A stretch of 64,000 nucleotides of DNA from Spinacia oleracea. Taxonomy: Eukaryota > Streptophyta > Magnoliopsida > Caryophyllales > Amaranthaceae. The notes under the pieces were generated by a model that worked only from the letters and a program-made list of their open reading frames with translations, did not search any database and was not told where the DNA came from. The stretch covers positions 105,744,141 through 105,808,140 of the forward strand of contig NC_079487.1 of NCBI RefSeq assembly GCF_020520425.1. The letters are read 5' to 3'. Of the stretch, positions 12,470 through 21,432 are shown one piece after another; positions within the stretch are counted from its first letter, which is position 1; each line of letters starts with the position of its first letter. Both the position numbers and the translations under genes were made by a program.

Positions 12470-15400
12470 ATGGCAAACAACAATTCATTCAACATTCGAT
12501 CAATTCTCGAAAAGGAGAAGTTGAACGGGAAAAACTTCCTTGACTGGCAAAGGAACTTGCAAATAGTTCTTATGCAGGAAGAAAAGGAGTATGTCCTAGA
12601 TGAGGCGATGCCCGAAGCTCCTGGCGACGGGGTCACTCAGGCTGCCCTCAATCGTTGGATTGATGCCAACAAGGATGTGAAATGTCTAATGCTCGCCACC
12701 ATGAGTGCGGATCTGCAGAAAACGTTCATCAACTCAGATGCTTTCACAATCATCAGTGAGTTGAAGAACATGTTCCAAGATCTGGCTCGAGTCGAAAGAT
12801 TCGAGACTCATAGGCAAATTCTTGAGACCAAGCTTAAGAAAGGCGAGCCCGTAAGTCCACATGTTCTCAAAATGATTGGACTCATTGAGAATATGAGTCG
12901 GCTGGATCAGCAATTTTCTCAGGAAATGGCTATAGACACCATCCTCCATTCTCTTCATAGCGGGTATGATCAGTTCAAACTGAACTACAGTATGAATAGT
13001 CTGGACAAAACGCTCACTGAGCTTCACGATATGCTGAAGACCGCTGAAAAGACGCTCAAAAGTGATAAGCAGGATGTGCTTATGGTGCGTGGGGGCAAGT
13101 TCAAGAAATCTGGAAAGAAGAGGAATGCTAAGAAAGGTGGCAACAAGGCCAGCCCAACTAAGCAAACTGGCGCCAAATCTGCAAAGAGGAAGGTCAGTCA
13201 ACCCACTTCTGAATCCGAATGCTTCTACTGCAAGAAGAAGGGGCATTGGAAGAGAGATTGCTTGAAGCTAAAGGAAGATCAGAAGAACGGAACAGTCGTT
13301 CCATCTTCAGGTATTTTCGTTATAGACTGTATACTTGCTAATTCAACTTCTTGGGTATTAGATACAGGTTGTGGCTCACACTTATGTTCCAATCCACAGG
13401 GACTAAGAAGAAGTAGAAAGTTAAGCAAGGGTGAAGTCGACCTACGAGTGGGAAATGGAGCACGGATTGCTGCATTAGCCGTAGGAACTTACTATTTGTC
13501 GTTGCCCTCCGGGCTAGTTTTGGAACTGGAAGAATGTTTCCATGTTCCAAGTCTTACTAAAAACATCATTTCAGTTTCTTGCTTAGATGCTAAGGGATTT
13601 TCCTTTATAATAAAAGACAATAGTTGTTCGTTTTATTTTAAAGAGATGTTTTATGGATCTGCTAGATTAGTCAATGGACTTTATTTATTAGATCACGACA
13701 AACAAGTATATAACATAAATACCAAAAAGGCCAAAAAGGATGATTCAGATCTCACCTATCTGTGGCATTGTCGATTAGGCCATATAAACTTGAAACGCTT
13801 AGAAAGACTTCAAAGGGAAGGAATTCTAGAACCATTTGACTTAGAAGATTATGGTAAATGCGAATCATGTTTACTTGGCAAAATGACAAAGCAACCTTTC
13901 TCTAAAGTTGGAGAAAGAGCAAATGAACTATTGGGTTTAATCCATACAGATGTATGTGGACCAATGAGTACAAATGCTAGAGGTGGTTTCAGCTACTTTA
14001 TCACTTTCACTGATGACTTCAGTAGGTATGGTTATGTCTACCTAATGAAGCATAAGTCTGAATCCTTTGACAAATTCAAGGAATTTCAGAGTGAAGTAGA
14101 GAATCAATTAGGCAAGAAGATTAAAGCACTGCGGTCTGACAGAGGCGGTGAATATCTGAGCTATGAATTTGATGACCATCTGAAAGAATGTGGAATTCTA
14201 TCAGAATTGACTCCTCCTGGAACACCACAATGGAACGGTGTGTCAGAACGGAGGAACAGAACCTTGCTAGACATGGTCAGGTCAATGATGGGTCAGGCCG
14301 AACTTCCATTAGAATTTTGGGGACATGCACTAAATACAGCTGCACTCACTATAAATAGAGCTCCGTCTAAAGCTGTCGAAAAGACTCCATACGAATTATG
14401 GTTTGGAAAGCCTCCAAATGTGTCTTTTCTTAAGATTTGGGGATGTGAAGTATACGTCAAACGATTAATTTCAGACAAACTTCATCCAAAATCTGACAAA
14501 TGTATCCTTGTGGGCTATCCAAAGGAAACAAAGGGGTATTACTTCTACAATACATCTGAGAACAAAGTGTTTGTTGCTCGAGATGGTGTCTTTTTGGAGA
14601 AAGACCACATTTCCAAAATGACAAGTGGGAGAAAAGTAGACCTCGAAGAAATTCGAGTCGAACAACAAACTCTAGAGAATGCTCAAGATGACATTCAAGA
14701 TGAAACTCAGAGATCTTTAGAAGAATCTGGTGAGAATCATGGTCAATCTAGAAATGTTACCCCGCGTAGATCGCAAAGATATAGATCTCAACCGGAAAGG
14801 TACTTGGGTATTTTGACGAACGAGAGCTATGACGTTCTATTACTTGAAAGTGATGAACCTGCGACTTACAAGCAAGCTATGACGAGCCCTAGCTCCAAGC
14901 AGTGGCAAGAAGCCATGCAATCTGAATTAGACTCCATGTCTGAAAACCAAGTATGGGATTTGGTCGATTTGCCAGATGGCTACCAAGCCATTGGAAGCAA
15001 ATGGGTTTTCAAACTGAAAAAGGACAAGGATGGGAAACTTGAAGTTTTCAAAGCTAGATTGGTTGCAAAAGGTTACAGGCAAGTCCACGGTGTGGATTAC
15101 GATGAAACCTTTTCACCAGTTGCAATGCTAAAGTCTATTCGAATAATGTTAGCAATCGCTGCATATTACGATTACGAAATATGGCAGATGGATGTCAAAA
15201 CTGCTTTCTTAAACGGCGTTTTAACAGAAACTGTGTTTATGACACAGCCTGAAGGTTTTGAGGATCCAAAGAATGCTAAAAAGGTATGCAAGCTAAAGAA
15301 GTCAATCTACGGATTGAAGCAGGCATCCAGGAGCTGGAATATACGTTTTGATGAAGCAGTCAGTGACTTTGGTTTCATCAAGAACGCGGACGAATCTTGT

Positions 15401-16435
15401 GTATACAAGAAGGTCAGTGGGAGCAAAATTGCTTTCCTAGTATTATATGTCGACGACATATTGCTTATCGGAAATGACATTCCTATGTTGAACTCTGTCA
15501 AGATTTGGCTTGGGAAATGTTTTTCGATGAAGGATCTAGGAGAAGCACAGTACATATTGGGCATCAAGATTTACAGAGATAGATCTAAAAAGATGATTGG
15601 ACTTAGTCAAAGCACTTATATCAATAAGGTGCTTGATAGGTTCAAGATGGCGGACTCCAAGCGAGGCTACCTACCCATGTCTCATGGAATGACTCTAAGC
15701 AAGACTCAGTGCCCAAAAACACTTGATGAGCGTAGACGAATGAATGGGATTCCATATGCATCATTGATTGGTTCAATAATATATGCTATGATATGTACAC
15801 GCCCGGATGTTGCGTACGCACTCAGTGCTACGAGCAGATACCAGTCAGACCCAGGAGAGGCGCATTGGACTGCTGCCAAGAACATTCTGAAGTACCTGAA
15901 AAGGCACAAAGATGACTTCCTGGTCTATGGTGGAGATGATGAATTAATTGTTAAAGGCTATACGGACGCAAGTTTCCAAACCGACAAAGATGATTTCAGA
16001 TCACAGTCTGGGTTTGTCTTCTGCCTCAACGGAGGAGCAGTAAGCTGGAAAAGTGCTAAGCAAAGCACCATTGTGGATTCTACAACTGAAGCGGAGTACA
16101 TTGCTGCACATGAAGCAGCAAAGGAAGCTATATGGCTAAGGAAGTTCATAGGAGAACTTGGTGTAGTCCCCTCCATTAAAGGACCAATAGCCCTGTATTG
16201 TGATAATAACGGAGCTATTGCACAGGCAAAAGAGCCTAGACACCACCAGAGAGTCAAGCATGTACTTCGTAGATTTCACCTTCTACGAGAGTTCGTTGAA
16301 AGAAAAGAAGTCGAGATAAGCAAAATTGGAACTGATGACAACATATCAGATCCATTAACTAAACCTCTGCCGCAAGCGAAGCACAACTCGCACACTGCAG
16401 CTATGGGAATCAAGCATATTGGAGAATGGCTTTGA
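12470..16435 (+). CDS. Copia Gag-Pol polyprotein
   Basis: A single open frame of 1321 residues from ATG at 12470. The frame is open upstream to 12377, but the start MANNNSFNIRS fits the usual Gag beginning. Domains in order: Gag (about residues 1-230); CCHC zinc knuckle CFYCKKKGHWKRDC (251-264); aspartic protease with DTG at 298-300; GAG-pre-integrase segment (LWHCRLGHIN near 430); integrase catalytic triad D494, D557, E593, with the DD35E spacing; integrase C-terminal GKPPNVSFLKIWGCEVYV region; reverse transcriptase with YVDD at 993-996; RNase H from about 1164 (YTDAS) to the DPLTKPLP motif near the C terminus. All catalytic residues are present and no stop or frameshift is seen. The protein would make virus-like particles, copy the RNA and integrate the cDNA. 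Gag and Pol share one frame, as is typical of plant Copia elements. Confidence 0.97.
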   Translation: MANNNSFNIRSILEKEKLNGKNFLDWQRNLQIVLMQEEKEYVLDEAMPEAPGDGVTQAALNRWIDANKDVKCLMLATMSADLQKTFINSDAFTIISELKNMFQDLARVERFETHRQILETKLKKGEPVSPHVLKMIGLIENMSRLDQQFSQEMAIDTILHSLHSGYDQFKLNYSMNSLDKTLTELHDMLKTAEKTLKSDKQDVLMVRGGKFKKSGKKRNAKKGGNKASPTKQTGAKSAKRKVSQPTSESECFYCKKKGHWKRDCLKLKEDQKNGTVVPSSGIFVIDCILANSTSWVLDTGCGSHLCSNPQGLRRSRKLSKGEVDLRVGNGARIAALAVGTYYLSLPSGLVLELEECFHVPSLTKNIISVSCLDAKGFSFIIKDNSCSFYFKEMFYGSARLVNGLYLLDHDKQVYNINTKKAKKDDSDLTYLWHCRLGHINLKRLERLQREGILEPFDLEDYGKCESCLLGKMTKQPFSKVGERANELLGLIHTDVCGPMSTNARGGFSYFITFTDDFSRYGYVYLMKHKSESFDKFKEFQSEVENQLGKKIKALRSDRGGEYLSYEFDDHLKECGILSELTPPGTPQWNGVSERRNRTLLDMVRSMMGQAELPLEFWGHALNTAALTINRAPSKAVEKTPYELWFGKPPNVSFLKIWGCEVYVKRLISDKLHPKSDKCILVGYPKETKGYYFYNTSENKVFVARDGVFLEKDHISKMTSGRKVDLEEIRVEQQTLENAQDDIQDETQRSLEESGENHGQSRNVTPRRSQRYRSQPERYLGILTNESYDVLLLESDEPATYKQAMTSPSSKQWQEAMQSELDSMSENQVWDLVDLPDGYQAIGSKWVFKLKKDKDGKLEVFKARLVAKGYRQVHGVDYDETFSPVAMLKSIRIMLAIAAYYDYEIWQMDVKTAFLNGVLTETVFMTQPEGFEDPKNAKKVCKLKKSIYGLKQASRSWNIRFDEAVSDFGFIKNADESCVYKKVSGSKIAFLVLYVDDILLIGNDIPMLNSVKIWLGKCFSMKDLGEAQYILGIKIYRDRSKKMIGLSQSTYINKVLDRFKMADSKRGYLPMSHGMTLSKTQCPKTLDERRRMNGIPYASLIGSIIYAMICTRPDVAYALSATSRYQSDPGEAHWTAAKNILKYLKRHKDDFLVYGGDDELIVKGYTDASFQTDKDDFRSQSGFVFCLNGGAVSWKSAKQSTIVDSTTEAEYIAAHEAAKEAIWLRKFIGELGVVPSIKGPIALYCDNNGAIAQAKEPRHHQRVKHVLRRFHLLREFVERKEVEISKIGTDDNISDPLTKPLPQAKHNSHTAAMGIKHIGEWL

Positions 16436-17282
16436 TGTCTCTGTTTAATGTTTTAAAGTTTTAGAGTTTAAATCTTTGTAAAACATTATTGGTTAATCAT
16501 TCACAATAAATGAAAGAAATTCATTTTTCCATTTAATTTGTGGTTTATTAAATGATGAGTCCCTTCAACTTGACGATATATTCAAGATAGACTGTCAGGA
16601 CCAGTCCTGTGACTAAGAAATGTCTATCAAGTGAACTTGAATGTCAAAGGTTGAAAATGGTCCCTAATCGGAGTTTTCTATAAAATTGGACGCATAGAAA
16701 ACGTTAGACGATTAGAATGCAAGATGACTAGTAGTTCTGTTTCTTGAACTATGTGGACATGGCAATGTCATAATCATTTGCATAGATACTTACTTTGGGA
16801 AGACTAGTATCGGACAAGACCTATGAAACTTTACTGTAAGAGATGAAAGTCTGTCATAAGTAAATTTCATTAAATTATTAGACACTAAATCCTCAATACC
16901 TGAGTGATTTGAGATTACTTGTTTGAGAACTGGTTGCTTTGACGTTGACCAACCGTCGCACCGTAAAAGGAGGCTATAAAGGCAACGCTCAGGTAATCAC
17001 CTATCAAACGAAGTCTAATCTCAAGATCGCAAGATTGGGATTGTCCTCCCATAAATCGGGATGAGATTCTTAAAAGTTGTACAAGGCCACTCGGAGAGCT
17101 AGAAACTGTGAAATGCATGGCCGTGCTCGGATGAATCATAGGCTATGATTATCTGTTTATTTGATCAGTTGAACTCTGAAACCGAGGAACACCTCTGGAC
17201 ATAATAAGGATGACAACTCTTACCTTATGTTCAAGAGCAAGCATCGAGCGACAAAGGAATTAGGAAATGCACACTTGTCCCT
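16436..17282 (+). other. 3' non-coding region of copy B
   Basis: Between the Gag-Pol stop and the polypurine tract. It is nearly identical to 5880-6650 of copy A. A 74-codon minus-strand frame (16915-17139) is kept in copy A (6287-6511) with two residue changes seen, but the DNA is similarly conserved throughout, so this is not evidence of a gene. Confidence 0.6.
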
Positions 17283-17298
17283 AAGGACAAGTGGGAGA
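17283..17298 (+). other. Polypurine tract of copy B
   Basis: AAGGACAAGTGGGAGA lies directly before the 3' LTR. It is the expected plus-strand primer and is identical in copy A. Confidence 0.85.
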
Positions 17299-17299
17299 C

Positions 17300-18683
17300 T
17301 GAAGGAAATAATGCCCTTGGTCCAAGTATGCATTCTATGTTAAGTCTAATAAATGCGGTTCAGTATTAATTAACAAGTTAATAATTCAGTGAGATCAAGT
17401 GAGCTGAATGCCTAGCTAGAGGCCGCTTCAGTTCAAGTGGAATTAATGATATTAATCCACAGCTTACTCTTGACTGAACCCGTAGGGTCACACAAATAGT
17501 ACGTAAACGGATCAAGTATTTAATGGCATTAAATACTCCATCTATGAATATTCGGAACCGACGGATCTTGGTTTCAGTGGGAGCTAAGATCGTCACAGGC
17601 AAGAAATGAATACTCCGGAAACGATGATATTGCCGGAAACGGAAATATGGATCGTATCGGAAATATGAATATTATCCAAGTCGTAGATGTTGCCGGAAAC
17701 GGAAACATGGTACGTATCGGAAAATATTATTGGAAATGGAAATATTACCAGAATCGGAAATATTGCCGGAAACGGAAATATTGTCAGAATCGGAAATATT
17801 GCCGGAATCGGAAAATAATTCCGGAAACGGAAATATTAAATATTTGTTCGAAACGGAAATTAATTCCGGAATCGGAAATATTAAATATTGTTCGTATCGG
17901 AAATAGATTCCGGAAATAGAAATTTAATCGGAAGCGTATCGTACGAATTAGCATCGGACGAGGCTTGCCGGACGAAGGCCCTGCACGAAGCCGGGGCCAT
18001 CGCCCAGCAAGCATGCGCGCCACAAGCCCAGCCAAGGCAGCGCCCAGGCCTACCGCAAGGCAGGCCCAGCGCGCGCCAAGGGCCACGGATGCGTGGGCCG
18101 AGCTGCGCGGGCTGCTGCTCGCACGCGCATGGGCAGCCCTTGTGGCTGCCGTGTGTGTGTGAGTTTGTGCTCATACGTGACTCCTGAATCTGCAAGAGTC
18201 AGTGTATGATTAAGTTTCTATTCCTAATTGGATAAATTAATTAAATAGAATTCATGTAGGATTCTAATTTCAATTAATTCGTATCCTACTAGGATTACGA
18301 TTCCTTTTCCATAACTCTATAAATAAAGGCCTAGGGGTCATAATTTATACACAAGTTTCAAAGTATTCAAAAGTGAGTTTTTTTGAGAGAAAATTAAAAC
18401 ACATCTTGCTCAAAAGTGCCGAAATTTTCTAGTACCTTAAGGGCGATTCTAGTTGGTCAATCTTAAGGCGGATCCGGACGTGCTGTGGACTATCTACGGA
18501 GGGACGACACTTGGAGTCCTAAAAGACTTGTTCTTGTTCGGTTCGGGCGCAGCTAGGGAGGGCACGCAACAAAGAGTATGCATCTAAATTATGCTATATG
18601 ATTATGTGTAAATAATATGTTGTCCTGGGTTAATGGTTGTTTCCGCATGATCTATGTAGTGTCATATGTATCATAACCTAACA
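17300..18683 (+). repeat. 3' LTR of copy B
   Basis: 1384 bp. By eye it matches 8217-9600 with one substitution (T at 17982, A at 8899). It is followed at 18684-18688 by the GTTGG duplication. Confidence 0.95.
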
Positions 18684-18686
18684 GTT

Positions 18687-18712
18687 GGATCGTGCGCTAG
18701 CGCGCACGATCC
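18687..18712 (-). mobile_element. Helitron 3' hairpin
   Basis: GGATCGTGCGC, loop TAGC, GCGCACGATCC form a perfect 11-bp stem. Before copy B inserted, this hairpin lay about 10 nt from the CTAG at 8206-8209, the standard layout of a Helitron 3' end read on the minus strand. The other (TC) end was not found. Confidence 0.6.
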
Positions 18713-20270
18713 CCCAAGGTACAAAAAATGATCCGGTAAAAAATCTCGGTAAAAGACGGATCTTTATCATGTATTGTTAATGCAAGAAAGATGATAAATG
18801 AGAAATATCATGATAAAGTCGTATTATCATGTAATAGACAAGATTCTAAAACGTTCATCTTCTATTGAGATGCTTGCAACTTGTTTTGCACAAGTATCAT
18901 CTCTATCAAACCTACAATATCAGGTGTTAGCTATCTTATGTTCTTGGATTCCAGCCACAAAAACATGAACATACTAAACTAATGAACCACACTTTTTCCC
19001 AGAAACAACAGTTTTCCCAGTCTGCTTATGGCAATATGCAAGTATGCAACCAATGCTCCATATATCCATATATGCAACCAATGCTCCTTATATATATCCA
19101 TATATGCAACCAATGCTCCTTATATATATCCATATACAACCAATTCTCCATATACCAACGCTCCATATATGATATATCCATGGCAGGTGTATACTGCATT
19201 AGGCAAAGCCAAGAGTCAGATCAATTATCAAAATTAATGCATGTGACTCCAATCAAACTGCTTAAGAGAAACGGTCACTAACTTGACACTATTACCTGAA
19301 GGACCAAAAATATCAACTTCCATGTGAGATCATTAGTCCTCCCTGAACAAGAATTATTTTGATCTATGTATTACTATAACTTAAACCACTAAAAATCAAT
19401 TGTAGTATTGAAATGCAGTACATGCCAGAAGTAAAATTCACAACTGCTGTGATTTAAATTTTATAAGTCTAAGTGATTTTGATAACAAATAACTTAGCGA
19501 AGACAGAAGAGACAATAAGAATGAATTACAAACAAAATGATACAGCAGGCACAAGATCAACAAAAAACATTAATAGCCCCCACAAATCTATGATATATTG
19601 CTCCCTGCTACAAGTTATCTCACTGAGCATACTAAACACTTCATTTTCCCTCAAGGACTGCCATTTATCTTCAAATGTATATTTATACTACAGTCTACAT
19701 TATGTGTAAGAAACCGAGCAATGCAGCATATGTAGGTGCACCTAAAAAACTAAATCCATACTACATAAATGAAACTACAATTGTTTCTAGATGATGGGGA
19801 GTCGCACATAAAAGTAGTTACAGTTATTACATTCCCTTTTTGCCTTGCAAAGTTTAATTAGACAATTTACCAAGTCAATAAGCCACTAATGGTATCTGGT
19901 AAACAGCTCAATAAATTGCTTTCAGTGTTTCAGGGTAAATTAAAAACATACTAAAACACCTCATGGAACCCTCTCCATCCTATTGATTATCAAAATTAGG
20001 TAGTAACGTTAAATTTTCTAAATGAAGCAGAGTACAATTACACAGATTATTCAGTGTAAAGTTGTAAATTCAAGCCCCTTTTGCTTGGAATATATGTGAG
20101 AGAATTTGTTCTAATTCAATTTCATAGATGAGTTTAATTTGGGTGCTCACTTTTTACTCTTAATCACCAATTTTGGCATTTGCTTTTTTCAGCAAAATTT
20201 GGATCATGTGAATTGGTAAATTTCTTTATTAAAAGTCCAGAAAAATAACTGAAAAACTTACTTTGAAGCA
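18713..20270. other. AT-rich region without a recognised gene
   Basis: No coding exon recognised. It contains a tandem repeat at 19047-19141. It may be part of the body of the Helitron whose 3' hairpin ends at 18712. Confidence 0.5.
19047..19141. repeat. Minisatellite, period about 30 bp
   Basis: Three to four copies of ATGCAACCAATGCTCC followed by TATATA/CCATAT. The two open frames over it reflect the repeat. Confidence 0.8.
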
Positions 20271-20990
20271 ATTAGTGTACGAGTTCTCCCACTCACTTCA
20301 AGCTTCTCCAGCTCCCACAAGTCGTCATCGTCGCTCTTAAACAGTTTATATCTCCTGAAGTTATAAGTTACATTAACATATTGAATAGTAGAAAATAAAT
20401 TAATAAGTAGATTCCACCTCTTTCCATTTCTAGGTATAAAACAAAAGACTCACAAACACCCATAAACAAAAGCCCACTTGAGCAACGCCCGATTATTTCG
20501 AACAAGCAATATATGTTGTAGCATCTCAAAACTAAAATAAATGGCTTACTGAGTGTGGTTGTTGATGCCATGATGAACCGAGCAATATATCCACGGTGAT
20601 CAGGATAAATGACCAGGCTATTAGTTGGACCTGTTGTAAGAAGAAGCGTACGTTGGCTGCATTGTCACACAGAAGATGTAATGAAGAGGGTGAAATATTT
20701 CGTCTTTAGAGATCCCTTTTATAAATAATTATTTTACATAGGAAAAGAACCTTTCACTTCGCTTGTTTCACATAAACGGACTTAGAAATGTCTTCAACAA
20801 ATGTCAGGCCTTTAGAGCTTGTTGAAGTCTTAGTTGAACTGGAATTGCCATCATTAATAGCATCATACTGGCCAGAGCCATTTGATCGACCATTTTCCTT
20901 CGTAGTGGCCCTCTCAACTATATGTTCCAACACATCAACTATCTTCTGCAGATGCCAAGGTCTGAATTCACAGAAAAGGTTGTTGCTTGG
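20270..20990 (-). pseudogene. SET-domain methyltransferase-like gene fragment (ATXR5/6-like)
   Basis: On the minus strand about 20548-20640 reads TNSLVIYPDHRGYIARFI and continues in another frame as GINNHTQ. Together these resemble the SET segment I know from plant H3K27 monomethyltransferases ATXR5/6 (LVICPDKRGNIARFISGINNH). A one-base deletion splits the frame. A second exon-like block at about 20275-20350 (KLFKSDDDDLWELEKLEVSGRTRTLIASK) is flanked by AG and GTAAGT and could be the following exon, but I cannot match it firmly. An open minus-strand block at about 20775-20975 (HLQKIVDVLEHIVERATT...) is unrecognised. No complete SET core is seen, so this is a broken fragment. Confidence 0.45.
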
Positions 20991-21259
20991 CTCAATGGTA
21001 TTGCTTCAAGTCCTTACACTCTAAATTGAATACAAAAGCCAAGGTGTTCAAACCTTTTCATGGGAAATACTTGTCATAAAATGTATTTCATATATATATA
21101 TCAACAACAGATAAGAGAAGAAATTAACAAGGAGCGGCAAAGAAGATAATAGGGATTCAATGCAGCTTTAATCTCAGAATATTATGACAGTGATATATCT
21201 TCAACAAATTCATTATTTATTACTTGAGAGGTGTGACTCAAAAGTCAATACATCAGTTC

Positions 21260-21397
21260 TACCAATAAAACTGAACGAGACAAAGTACATCCTGAAATTA
21301 CACTGACCTTAAGATCCCTAACAAGGTCCTCCCTTGAATGAGAAGCAGAAATGTATATACGTTCCTTTGCCAACAATAGTGTTGTTGCTGGCAATCT

Positions 21398-21432
<35 letters not shown>

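Larger units (their letters stand above)
8217..18683 (+). mobile_element. Intact Copia LTR retrotransposon, copy B
   Basis: A 10,467-bp element bounded by two 1384-bp LTRs and by a 5-bp direct duplication. Order: 5' LTR, primer-binding site, a 2.87-kb untranslated leader with a GC hairpin array, one uninterrupted Gag-Pol frame, a 0.86-kb 3' non-coding region, polypurine tract, 3' LTR. Integrase precedes reverse transcriptase, which defines the Copia (Pseudoviridae) order. The only LTR difference I found is A at 8899 versus T at 17982, so insertion is very recent. All required parts appear present, so it is a candidate active element. Lineage within Copia was not determined. Confidence 0.95.

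Noticed and set aside
12382-16257. Minus-strand frames under Gag-Pol
   Set aside because: Shadow frames of a clearly coding plus strand.
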